NCBI GenBank assembly: GCA_030550075.1
Contig: JAUQQB010000014.1
Coordinates: forward strand, 1 to 16,556
Source: Chloroflexota bacterium
Lineage (GTDB): Bacteria; Chloroflexota; Anaerolineae; Thermoflexales; Thermoflexaceae
DNA: 16,556 nucleotides
Direction: 5' to 3'
In this document: positions 1 through 7,693 of the stretch, in pieces
Layout of the letters: each line of letters starts with the position of its first letter
Position numbering within the stretch: the stretch's first letter is position 1
Notes under the pieces: generated by a model
Databases searched by the model: none
What the model was told of the DNA's origin: nothing
Seen by the model: the letters and a program-made list of their open reading frames with translations, nothing else
Made by a program: the position numbers and the translations under genes

Positions 1-59
1 GCCGAAGGCGCCCCGCTCCGCCCCCAAAGCCCCCAGGGAAACGAACTGCGTAAGTCCTA
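1..59. repeat. Right end of a small TIR element (MITE-like), cut by window edge
   Basis: The sequence AACTGCGTAAGTCCTA at 44-59 matches the right terminal repeat of the complete element at 13736-13824 with one mismatch. The preceding C-rich stretch (about 21-43) also matches the inner part of that element with small gaps. The left half would lie outside the window. I read this as a second, diverged copy of the same non-autonomous element. The 69 bp from here to the STAND gene stop hold nothing I recognise. Confidence 0.6.
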
Positions 60-128
60 AGGGAATAAAATGCGCGATCATCTCGCTTCTCCCACGCCAA
101 GTGCTTTCCCAACGCCCTGACGCTATGC

Positions 129-2315
129 TCAGGCTTTCCTCAGAAGAACGACGGCAAGGAAACGCAGACGCTCCTGCAGCCGCTTGATGGGCGAATCCAG
201 CCGGCTGCGAATCTGGGTCCACTCTTCAGTCTCCGGGACATCCAGGTGCTCATAGCCAGACTCACGAAGCAACTTCTCCCCCGCCTGACCATAGCGCCAC
301 GCCTCCCCTATCCGGCCACTCCGAAACGCATAGACAGCCATCACCAGATGCCATTCAGCCAGATCCCGCTTCCAGCTTAGCTTCGGGCGAATTTCATTAA
401 GAATCCGCATGGCTTCCCGATATCGGCCCTCCGCCCGAGCCATCAGGATAGCGAGGTTCCCCTTGAGAACAGCTTCCCAATCCTCGGGCTCCCGCAGGCA
501 CGCCCAATACTGCTTAACCAACCTGCGCCCCTCCTCCAGATACTGCTGCGCCCGCTGATAGTCCCGAAAGGGCTTTCGCGGGTCCGAAAAAACAACACCC
601 ATATGGTTGATTAGGTCGATGAGCAATTCCGGTTCATTGATGGGTGGTTCTGACTCCCGGTCAAAGAACGCTTTGAAATCCTCAACCCCGGACACCATCT
701 TCTGAGGGTCTTGTTCCTTCCTAACCTCCAGATAGATCTCCACCCGCCGGATCTCCGCCTCTCCTTCCTTCCCTGCCCTCTGCAACAGCTTCCTCAATTG
801 CGGCCACCAATTCTTCTCAAACTCCTCCCTCCAGCGATGACCAGTCCTGCTGAGGGTTTCCCATGCCAGAGCAACGAGGGGACGGCCGTCCTCTCGTTTT
901 AAGCATAAGTCAAAGACCGCCCGCGCCAAGTCTACATAACGCTCCCAGGCCCCCTCATTCTTCAGCACATTGGCCTCCCGGAGGAGAAGGGCCAGCCTAT
1001 CCACATCCTCCGCCAACCGCAGCCGCTCCAGCACTGCCTCCAGGGTCGGCCGCTCCCTCCGCAACAGGGCTACCGGCTGGGGCCGTTGCAGCAGAAGCTT
1101 CCGATACCAATCCACCTGACGCTGCTCAAAGTCCGCCCGGTTCGGATTCCCCGCCAGGGCATCCCGGGCTGCTTGATAAATCAGCGGATGCCTGGCCCGG
1201 AAGCGGTCATCTTCGGTCAGGTGGGTCAGCAGCTCCCACCCCCGCAGGACCTCCAGGCCATCATCTCGAGCCCCCTCATCCAGCCCCGCCACGACCCCCA
1301 AGGCTTCCCGAACTGCTCCCGCCTCCGGATCGAATAGGGCCAGAGCCTGAAACACCAGCCAGGCTGCTGGATGGGTCTGGATTTCCTGGATCTGTTGGCT
1401 GACCACCCGATCCGCAAGATCGCCTCTCGCCTCTCGCAGCTGGTTAATGACTTGCTCCCACGCCCTTCCGCGCTTCCGGCGGGCGACGCTCAGGATAATG
1501 GCCAGGGGCAGCCCCCGGGCGGCTTGGGCCAGCTCCTTCATTTGCTCAGGGGAAAGCTGAAGCCCCTGGCGATTCGCCTCCTGCTGAACGAGCTGAACGG
1601 CTTCCTCAAGCTCCAACATCTCCAAAGACAGCGTGGGGAAATTGTTCACCGAGCGCCGGGAGGTGATCAGCACGCGCGTGGGGACCGGAAGGCTTTGGAC
1701 AAACCTCAGCACCCCCGGGTTCATCATTTCGTAACTATCCAGGATCAGAAGGGCCCGGTGCCTCCCCAGGGCCTCTTGGACTCCATCCTGCAGCTGATTC
1801 GAGGGTTTCGACAGCAGGTCCTTGTCCTGCAGTGTCCAGGCAATCTTCTCGGCGATCCTATCCACGCTTGAAATGCTCTCGCCGGAGATCCAGATGAGAG
1901 CATTGAAAGCTGCGTAGGGCTTCTGGGGCATCCCAGGAATGCGGGCAATCAGCTTACGCCAGCGGGAACACCCCCATCTCAGCACCTCGAAGGCCAAGTC
2001 CCTGGCCAGCGCGGTCTTCCCCACCCCGCCAATGCCGGTAATGACTGCTATGGGAGATTGCTCAGAGGATTTTCCCAGCCAACGACGGAGCCATCGCCGC
2101 TCCTGCTCCCGGCCCACGAGTTGGGGTCGCTCTCCGCTCAGGTTGTGAAAGAAAACAGGGGGGGATAACAAAGAACGAAAAGGCGGGAGCACAAAGGGAA
2201 GAAGAAATTCCATCACAATTTCGCGGATGTCCAGACCCTGGATCATCCTTAACTCCCCGCGGATGAGGCCAATCATCTCATGGGCACGCACAAGGTTCCC
2301 AGGAACCTTTGCCAC
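129..2315 (-). CDS. STAND/NB-ARC-type signalling ATPase with helical-repeat C-terminus
   Basis: This 728-residue protein has the core of a STAND (AP-ATPase/NB-ARC) NTPase. An entry motif LVGREQE lies at 66-72, a Walker A GIGGVGKT at 94-101 (Lys100), a Walker B LLILD ending at Asp193, a sensor-like RVLITSR at 214-220, and the GLPLAI motif at 268-273. Residues from about 290 to 728 are Arg/Leu/Glu-rich and predicted helical, with TPR-like segments in the last 200 residues. They would serve as the ligand-sensing arm. The N-terminus before the NTPase is only about 65 residues, with a hydrophobic stretch at 33-56, and I recognise no effector domain in it. STAND proteins act as regulators or in antiphage defence; which applies here is open. 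The GTG start at 2315 has a GGAGA only one base upstream, so a downstream start (for example the ATG at residue 14) is possible. It is transcribed away from the IS remnant next door. Confidence 0.85.
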   Translation of the reverse strand: MAKVPGNLVRAHEMIGLIRGELRMIQGLDIREIVMEFLLPFVLPPFRSLLSPPVFFHNLSGERPQLVGREQERRWLRRWLGKSSEQSPIAVITGIGGVGKTALARDLAFEVLRWGCSRWRKLIARIPGMPQKPYAAFNALIWISGESISSVDRIAEKIAWTLQDKDLLSKPSNQLQDGVQEALGRHRALLILDSYEMMNPGVLRFVQSLPVPTRVLITSRRSVNNFPTLSLEMLELEEAVQLVQQEANRQGLQLSPEQMKELAQAARGLPLAIILSVARRKRGRAWEQVINQLREARGDLADRVVSQQIQEIQTHPAAWLVFQALALFDPEAGAVREALGVVAGLDEGARDDGLEVLRGWELLTHLTEDDRFRARHPLIYQAARDALAGNPNRADFEQRQVDWYRKLLLQRPQPVALLRRERPTLEAVLERLRLAEDVDRLALLLREANVLKNEGAWERYVDLARAVFDLCLKREDGRPLVALAWETLSRTGHRWREEFEKNWWPQLRKLLQRAGKEGEAEIRRVEIYLEVRKEQDPQKMVSGVEDFKAFFDRESEPPINEPELLIDLINHMGVVFSDPRKPFRDYQRAQQYLEEGRRLVKQYWACLREPEDWEAVLKGNLAILMARAEGRYREAMRILNEIRPKLSWKRDLAEWHLVMAVYAFRSGRIGEAWRYGQAGEKLLRESGYEHLDVPETEEWTQIRSRLDSPIKRLQERLRFLAVVLLRKA
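2292..2309. promoter_or_regulatory. 18-bp palindrome at the 5' end of the STAND gene
   Basis: AAGGTTCC and GGAACCTT form perfect 8-bp arms around a 2-bp centre. If translation starts at the annotated GTG, the site covers codons 3-8. If it starts at the later ATG, the site lies in the leader, where an operator would sit. The regulatory role is inference. Confidence 0.35.
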
Positions 2316-2381
2316 TCTCCGCGCCTGAGAGAAATCACCCGTCTTGGCTCTCGCTTGATCTCCGGGCGGTCGCTCTTGTAA

Positions 2382-2749
2382 GTAGTGATTTGTGGTCTAA
2401 TTCCCGGCGGAGGTGAAAAATGGCTCGGAAACCTTCGCCGGATCATCCGATTTGTCCTTATTGCGGGGCCCCTCATGTCGTCCGCCATGGAAGCAAGGGT
2501 GGCCGCCCGCGTTGGGTCTGCCGCCCATGCCGTCGTTCCTTCGGCCTCACAAATGGGACGCCGGATGCCCTGGTAACGCTTTGTCTGTTTGAACCCAATT
2601 GGATGCGGCCTTATCCGACGCTGAGAGAGGAAGCCGCCGGGCTTCCGGAGGGGCGGCGCTATGGGCAGCGGAGTCCAGCGATGGCGATGGGATGGACAGA
2701 CCCTATCTGGACCTGGGAGGAATTCTTGACTTTCAGGATGAATCACTAC
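2382..2749 (+). mobile_element. Internally deleted IS1-like element (mini-IS)
   Basis: GTAGTGATT at 2382-2390 and AATCACTAC at 2741-2749 are perfect 9-bp inverted repeats. They bracket an ORF that combines the N-terminal zinc ribbon and the C-terminal end of an IS1-like transposase. At about 370 bp it is far too short for a full IS. I see no clear target-site duplication outside these repeats, so the exact boundaries are uncertain. It sits about 66 bp upstream of the STAND gene start, in its promoter region. Confidence 0.55.
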
Positions 2750-2870
2750 AAAGGGAGTGACTACCCCCGCGGCGGGCATGCGGTGCTAAACTTCCTCCCG
2801 CCGGGGCGCCGCGACCGCCCCGCGCCATCGCCTCGCCGGTCTCCCCCGCCGGGCGAGGCGTTTTTGTTTT
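2726..2870 (+). ncRNA. Candidate short structured transcript ending at a terminator
   Basis: A TTGACT at 2726-2731 could be a -35 box, but the matching -10 (TACAAA at 2747-2752, spacing 15) is weak. The following stretch is very GC-rich, with pairing potential between a CGGCGGG and a CCCGCCG about 25 bases apart, and ends at a strong terminator. No plus-strand gene follows, so any transcript would be short. I could not match it to a known riboswitch or RNA family. The terminator may instead belong to a gene lost when the IS element inserted. Confidence 0.2.
2829..2870 (+). terminator. Rho-independent terminator, plus strand
   Basis: CGCCTCGCC at 2829-2837 pairs perfectly with GGCGAGGCG at 2852-2860 across a 14-base loop, followed directly by TTTTTGTTTT. 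There is no T-tract in the minus direction, so it acts on plus-strand transcripts and does not serve the secreted-protein gene ending at 3001. Confidence 0.8.
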
Positions 2871-3000
2871 CAGGGCCATGATAGCGCCGGATGAAGGCTG
2901 CCGCCAGGAGTCCTCACGCCGGCGCTTCCTTCGAGCCGCAGGAGCCTCGCCATACAACCTTCCCTGATTCTCGAGGGCCAGGCCCACGACGGATCATCCG

Positions 3001-6000
3001 CTATGGCCCGCGCAGGATGAGCGGGAGGTAGAGGCGATGCTCCCCCCGCACCTCTACCGCCACCGATACGGATTCGGACAATCCATTATCCGCGCTGACC
3101 ACCACCCGCCCCACATAATGGCCCGGCGGGATCCCCGTCACATCCACCTCCACCCAGCCGATCCACGTCTCTCCCGCCCCCAGATCCACCGGCTCCTGGG
3201 GCAGTCGGATCCGCTCCGGCGGGAGGGAATCAAAGAACCCGTAGCGCAGGTCCGTGATGGCCAGGCGCACCTTCCGCGCCGCCCCCCAGGCGGGATCCGC
3301 CCGGATCGGAAGCTCCAGGCGCGCCACCCCGGACATCGCCGACCCGAACACCTCCTCCGGCACGATCAGGCGGGCCGCCGGCATCGGGGGCGTCATCTGC
3401 ATGCGGAAGCCCTCCTCCGTTGGCCCGATGTCCAGATGAACCATCAGGTTCTCGGCCCCGATGGGGTTGACCTGCTCCGCCGTCGCCAGCAGCTGATCCC
3501 CCTGCAGCAGCCGCGCCTGCAGCCGGTAGCTGGCGGGCGCCCCGGCGATCAGCCGCACCGCATAGTGCGCGCCCATCTCCTCGGAGGCGGTGAGGGTCAC
3601 GATCTGAGCGCTGCCCACCTCCGTCCACTCCGTCCGCGCCGGCACATAGGGGATCCAGTTGTGCTCGTGGACGGCCAGCACGCTCGGATCCGGGCTGCGC
3701 GGAACAAGCCGCCCCATCTCATCCCGGATCTCCATCTGCACCCCGGCCCCCTCCAGGGTCAGGACAAGCCGGTAAGGGGGCGGCTCCTCCTCTCCCGCCT
3801 GCGCCGCCTCCGGTCCGGCCGCCCCCAGCCCGGCCGCCCCCGAAACCCGCACAACGCGCACCAAATGCACCCACTCCGTCTTACCCTTGAAGTAGTCCCA
3901 CTTCCTCGAACCCAGACCCGCGCCATTATCAAGGATCCAATCGGGACGGCCATCCGCCGTCACCGTCCGCACGATGCCCACATGGTGAGAATCCCGATTG
4001 GGATCCCACTGCTCCCCCCAGGCCCCCTGCTTCCACTTGAAGAAGATGAGATCCCCCGGCCTCGCCTTCACATACTGCTCCAGGCCTGCCGGGCTGAGCC
4101 ACTCCCAGGCCATATAGCGATAGCTGGCTCCCAGGATGTCCGTCAGCGTCTTCCCGCCGCACCCGCTCCCGCGCAACAAATTCATCAAGCAGTCCGTGTT
4201 CCGGGCGCCCCATCCGGTCGCCTTCGCCAGATCCTTGTTCAGGCCAAAATAGGTGCCATCAATCGGCACATCCGTGCAAACCCCATACCGGAAGTAATAC
4301 CCGCCAAGCCCGGAGTAATATAGCTTGTGGCTTGGGGTGATCTCGGACTGACGGGCGAAATAATCCGTGGGGGTGTTGATGGGTTCGCTTCCGCTCATGG
4401 GCATGGCACGACGGCCATAAAGGAGAGGGCTATACTCCATCCCCGCCAGCTTACTCGCTTCGTTCAGGACGGTCTGGCCGTAGTTCGCATCCGCCTGGGC
4501 CACGTAGAACCGCAGGCGCGTGACCGGGCCGAAGCGCCCCCGCGGCCCCCGCATCTGATAGGCCACCGTGTATGAGCCGGGGGATGAGGGCGCCTGCGCC
4601 TGCCAGACAAACAGCTCGCTCCCTCCGGGAGCCACCTGCCGGGGCAGGGCGATGCGATCCGGCCCCACCGTGCCCTCCACCCGCTCCAGGAAGTGGGTGG
4701 ACGGATCCCAGGTCGTGTTTCCCGTGTTCTTAAACCGCCACATATGCGTCAGCGCTTCCCCGGGCGGCACGGTCGAGCCGGTCACCAGGCCGTGACGAGG
4801 CGGGACCAGCTGGGCGCCGTCGCTTCCGGAGACCAGGACCGCAATCCGGCCCGCCGCCTCCCCTCGCCCGCCCCGGCCATCCTCCACCGTGAGACGGATC
4901 TCATACTCCTGCTCCCTGGGGGACAGGGAAACCTCGATCTCCCGCCCGTTGCCCGCCGGGCCTCCATCCACCGTCCACCGGTAGGTCAGCACGTCCCCAT
5001 CCGGATCCGTGCTCTCCGCGCCCGAGAGGCGGACCGTCGCCGTCTGCCCCGAGGGGACCACCACCTCCAGCCGCTCCCCCTCCCGACGGCAGTTGCTGTC
5101 CGCGCACATCCGGATGCGAGCCGAGGGAGGATGGTTGATCGGCCCCGGCCCCCCCGCCGTCAGGCTCAGAATGTTCAGGCCGGTTCGACCGTCCCCCCAC
5201 AGGATGTAGCGGTCATCCGCGAAAATTGAGCCTCCCTGGGAAGAAAAAGAATAGGCGTAGGCAATTTCCCGTGGGGCTGCCGGATTGGAAACATCGAGCA
5301 CATGGAGGCCTTGCGTTGTCGTCACATACACGTTGGAGCCGTGCCCATATATGCCCCAGGCGTAGCGAAGCGGATAAGCGCCAATCTGCCGGGGAGCGGC
5401 GGGGTTGAAGACATCAATCACCCGGACGCCGTCATCAGTGGCCACATAGGCATAAGTCCCGATCACGAACACATCATAGGCGCTGGGGAGGCTGAGGGAG
5501 GCGATGCGGGAGGGGGCGTTTGGGGCCGAAACATCCACCACGTGCAGGGCGCCGCATGCGTCGGCGAGGTAGGCATAGACGCGCCCTCCCATGGAAGCCA
5601 CAAACACTCCAAACGACCGGCCTGTTCCCGGAACGGAGGCGATGTGGACCGGATAATCCGGATCCACCCGCTCAAAGACCAGAAGTCCGGTTCCGGTCCC
5701 ACACTCCCCGAGAGAGGTGACGAACACGTAATTTCCCCTCACAGCCACATCTATCGGGTCCATATATCCGGAATTGGGTATGGCCCTTCTGACCAAGCGT
5801 GGGGCGTATGGGTTAGAAATGTCCACAACATCAAGAGTTCCTCCACCCGCTATAAAGGCGTAGGAGCCGTCTATCGAGAATCGATAGAAGTAGCTAAAAG
5901 AGGGCGGAGCCAGGAATCCCACTGGGCGGGGCTGAGCGGGCATGGAGAGATCGATGACCCGGAAGCCATCTCCCTCAGTAAGGTACGCATAAGGGCCGGA

Positions 6001-7089
6001 GGCATAGATGCTTTTGAAAACGCCAATCCTTGGGCCGGATAAGGCGTAGCTCCCAAGCTGCTGCGGAGAGGAAGGGTTCGCCACACTAATGATAACAAGC
6101 CTGGAGTTTTGCATAACATAAGCGACCTGGCCTGCTACGCGAATCTTGTTGTCCTGCTCGGTTGAAAAAATCCTCTCCCCAACCAATCGGGGGGCGGCGG
6201 GGTTGGAGATGTCAACAATAAATAGGCCATCAGAGGCTATGACATAGGCATAGTTATTTGCGATCGCCAGATCCGAGGGAGCGAACAGGTTGACAAAGCC
6301 GATCTGTGAAGGCGCGCGCGGATTTGAAAGATCAAAAATCCTTAAGCCGTGAAGCGATTGATCAGAAGTAACCCCATTGACTGCAAAGAGCAATGAGCCG
6401 GAGAGCCATACCCCCCAAATTATCCCAGGCACATTGATCTGACTCAGCGAAACCGGATTGGAAGGCTGAGTCACATCATAGATTTCGATCAACCCCGAAA
6501 AATCATAGCTCACAGCCGCATATCTTCCTGAGACTGAAATCCTGATCGGGATTGCAGATGTATACAGGAAGCGGATTAAACGGGGCGCGGCCGGGTCGCT
6601 GACGTCCAGGATACGCAGCCCTTCCTTCTCTGCCAGGTAAGCGTAGGGACTCTGAATCGCCACATCAAACACCATGCTCGGTGTTGGATAGAACCCCGCC
6701 TCTTGCAGATTGCTGCGGGCCAGAATCCGAAGTCCCCCCAGCTTATTCGCCACATAGAGGAAAGAACCCACGATCTCGATGTCCGAAACGAAATCGGGGA
6801 GCACAGGGCTTTGGCCAACCAATCGGGGGGAGGAGGGATTAGATACATCCAGGGCCAGAACGCGCTTTCCGTGGCCGATGAAGGCCGTGGAGCCGTCGAT
6901 CGCCAGGCCTCCGCCGCTCCCCCCCATATTGCCGATCAGGCGAAGATTGGAGGACATGGCGCTGCTGCCGGAGGAGCCCGGCCCGCTCTGAGCAACGGCC
7001 GGGGAGGTCCCCATTCTCCAATCCGGCACGCCCGATGCCAGGAATAAGGCGATCAGAACAATCAAGGAGCGCCCCATTTTCCCACGCAT
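3001..7089 (-). CDS. Secreted multidomain protein: LVIVD propeller, PKD, NBR1-like Ig, DUF1287/NlpC-P60-like hydrolase
   Basis: The 1362-residue product starts at an ATG with GGGAGG 7 bases upstream. Residues 1-34 form a signal peptide (basic start, hydrophobic run SLIVLIALFLASG, AVAQS cleavage-like site). From about 45 to 640 there are about 13 repeats of roughly 46 residues with the pattern LxIVDISNPAAPRLVG, the LVIVD beta-propeller type. About 655-760 is PKD/cadherin-like (STDPDGDVLTYRW). About 765-870 resembles the NBR1-type Ig domain (MWRFKNTGNTTW). About 875-1085 resembles DUF1287/NlpC-P60 cysteine hydrolases, with candidate catalytic Cys938 in YGVCTDVP, His1036 in SHHVGIV and Asp1054-Asn1055. 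The remainder is beta-rich and ends LYLPLILRGP, a tail I associate with exported Chloroflexota proteins. It is probably displayed at the cell surface and may hydrolyse an amide or peptidoglycan bond; the substrate is unknown. The broken AlbA_2 gene ends 42 bp upstream on the same strand. Confidence 0.85.
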   Translation of the reverse strand: MRGKMGRSLIVLIALFLASGVPDWRMGTSPAVAQSGPGSSGSSAMSSNLRLIGNMGGSGGGLAIDGSTAFIGHGKRVLALDVSNPSSPRLVGQSPVLPDFVSDIEIVGSFLYVANKLGGLRILARSNLQEAGFYPTPSMVFDVAIQSPYAYLAEKEGLRILDVSDPAAPRLIRFLYTSAIPIRISVSGRYAAVSYDFSGLIEIYDVTQPSNPVSLSQINVPGIIWGVWLSGSLLFAVNGVTSDQSLHGLRIFDLSNPRAPSQIGFVNLFAPSDLAIANNYAYVIASDGLFIVDISNPAAPRLVGERIFSTEQDNKIRVAGQVAYVMQNSRLVIISVANPSSPQQLGSYALSGPRIGVFKSIYASGPYAYLTEGDGFRVIDLSMPAQPRPVGFLAPPSFSYFYRFSIDGSYAFIAGGGTLDVVDISNPYAPRLVRRAIPNSGYMDPIDVAVRGNYVFVTSLGECGTGTGLLVFERVDPDYPVHIASVPGTGRSFGVFVASMGGRVYAYLADACGALHVVDVSAPNAPSRIASLSLPSAYDVFVIGTYAYVATDDGVRVIDVFNPAAPRQIGAYPLRYAWGIYGHGSNVYVTTTQGLHVLDVSNPAAPREIAYAYSFSSQGGSIFADDRYILWGDGRTGLNILSLTAGGPGPINHPPSARIRMCADSNCRREGERLEVVVPSGQTATVRLSGAESTDPDGDVLTYRWTVDGGPAGNGREIEVSLSPREQEYEIRLTVEDGRGGRGEAAGRIAVLVSGSDGAQLVPPRHGLVTGSTVPPGEALTHMWRFKNTGNTTWDPSTHFLERVEGTVGPDRIALPRQVAPGGSELFVWQAQAPSSPGSYTVAYQMRGPRGRFGPVTRLRFYVAQADANYGQTVLNEASKLAGMEYSPLLYGRRAMPMSGSEPINTPTDYFARQSEITPSHKLYYSGLGGYYFRYGVCTDVPIDGTYFGLNKDLAKATGWGARNTDCLMNLLRGSGCGGKTLTDILGASYRYMAWEWLSPAGLEQYVKARPGDLIFFKWKQGAWGEQWDPNRDSHHVGIVRTVTADGRPDWILDNGAGLGSRKWDYFKGKTEWVHLVRVVRVSGAAGLGAAGPEAAQAGEEEPPPYRLVLTLEGAGVQMEIRDEMGRLVPRSPDPSVLAVHEHNWIPYVPARTEWTEVGSAQIVTLTASEEMGAHYAVRLIAGAPASYRLQARLLQGDQLLATAEQVNPIGAENLMVHLDIGPTEEGFRMQMTPPMPAARLIVPEEVFGSAMSGVARLELPIRADPAWGAARKVRLAITDLRYGFFDSLPPERIRLPQEPVDLGAGETWIGWVEVDVTGIPPGHYVGRVVVSADNGLSESVSVAVEVRGEHRLYLPLILRGP

Positions 7090-7131
7090 CGTATGCCTCC
7101 CAACCTCGACGGACGAATCTTCGCTTTTTCC

Positions 7132-7468
7132 TCATCCCAACCGCTCCACCGCCGCCTCCAGGTCCCTCTTCGAAGGGCGGGTGTAGCGGGCGTCGGAATA
7201 CCACAGGGGGTTGACAGTATAAGTCCGCCGCATCCTTCAGCTGGCGATGGTTCAAGGGGCTCTTCATTCCCACAATCTCGCCGTTATCATCCACCCCAAT
7301 CAGGAGATAACTTGTTTTGCCCACAGTCTTCATGATGTTGGCCAGGGACATGAGATCCTTACAGAACTCCGCCTGGCCCTCCCGTGTGGACAAATCCACC
7401 TCTCGTTTGAACTCAACCGTAGGCCCTTCCCCTTGAGCAATAAGCCGCTTGATCCATCTCGGATTCAC
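7132..7468 (-). pseudogene. AlbA_2/Schlafen-type small putative DNA-binding protein, single-base frameshift
   Basis: A GTG start at 7468 with GGGGAGGAG upstream opens a frame with the AlbA_2 (Schlafen AAA_4-type) pattern: GEGPTVEFKRE at 13-23, MSLANIMKT, then SYLLIGVDDNGEIVG at 53-67. After YCQP the frame turns into low-complexity sequence and runs on into the neighbouring gene. Removing one base of the G5 run at 7206-7210 restores YCQPLWYSDARYTRP followed by SKRDLEAAVERLG and a TGA at 7132-7134. The repaired gene is 336 nt, 111 residues, and stops neatly before the next start. The extra base may be a true mutation, a phase-variable tract, a programmed frameshift or an assembly error. Members of this family are DNA/RNA-associated domains, often fused to other modules; here it would stand alone. 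Confidence 0.65.
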
Positions 7469-7484
7469 CGTCTCCTCCCCATCG

Positions 7485-7513
7485 CTCGCTTAGAATGCGG
7501 GGCATTGAGCGAG
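7485..7513. promoter_or_regulatory. Hairpin/palindrome upstream of the AlbA_2 gene
   Basis: CTCGCT at 7485-7490 pairs with AGCGAG at 7508-7513, with an inner AATG/CATT pair around a CGGGG loop. It lies 17 bp upstream of the GTG start, before the ribosome binding site. It could be a leader hairpin or an operator; neither is shown. Confidence 0.25.
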
Positions 7514-7570
7514 GCGGCTCCGGATCCTTGAATCCGTGGTGGTTGTCCGGGCGAAGCTCCTCCTGAATCC

Positions 7571-7613
7571 AAAATCCAATGCCCCGGGGGAGAACCCCCC
7601 GGGGCATTGTTTT
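7571..7613 (-). terminator. Terminator of the tRNA array
   Basis: A 14-bp perfect stem (7577-7590 with 7596-7609, arms CAATGCCCCGGGGG and its complement) has a 5-base loop. In the minus direction it is followed by GGATTTT. In the plus direction it is followed by TTTT, so it may work both ways. It lies 11 bp past the 3' end of tRNA-Cys. Confidence 0.7.
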
Positions 7614-7619
7614 GGGGAG

Positions 7620-7691
7620 AGGCGGCGGTGGGAATCGAACCCACGTCCGGGGTTTTGCAGACCCCTGCCTGGGCCACTCGGCTACGCCGCC
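7620..7691 (-). tRNA. tRNA-Cys (GCA)
   Basis: A 72-nt cloverleaf: acceptor GGCGGCG pairs with CGCCGCC, the discriminator is U, and the anticodon loop CTGCAAA lies in a GGGGT/ACCCC stem giving anticodon GCA. The T-arm GTTCGATTC is present. The CCA end is not encoded. It is the last gene of a three-tRNA array. Confidence 0.95.
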
Positions 7692-7693
7692 AG

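Larger units (their letters stand above)
2420..2881 (+). pseudogene. IS1-like (InsA-type) transposase, catalytic middle deleted
   Basis: A strong Shine-Dalgarno GGAGGTG lies 4 bases before the ATG. Residues 12-37 form a zinc ribbon with Cys12, Cys15, Cys34 and Cys37, typical of the N-terminus of IS1-family InsA-like proteins. After GTPDAL (about residue 51) the sequence jumps to PNWMRPYPTLREE and then SPAMAMGWTDPIWTWEEFL (85-103), which resembles the C-terminal end of the same kind of transposase. The DDE core in between is missing, so the join is an in-frame internal deletion. From about residue 112 the frame runs past the inferred IS end into flanking DNA and stops at 2881. The product would be inactive as a transposase, although the DNA-binding ribbon is preserved. 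Confidence 0.7.

Noticed and set aside
863..1402. Pro/Ala-rich plus-strand frame inside the STAND gene
   Set aside because: Its composition is what the complement of a GC-rich coding frame gives, and there is no ribosome binding site or family match. Similar shadow frames over the secreted-protein gene (3037-4323) and others were dropped for the same reason.
6839..7468. Read-through open frame of 209 residues including the AlbA_2 start
   Set aside because: After about residue 87 the frame is low-complexity and overlaps the signal-peptide region of the secreted protein. A one-base correction gives a natural 111-residue gene.
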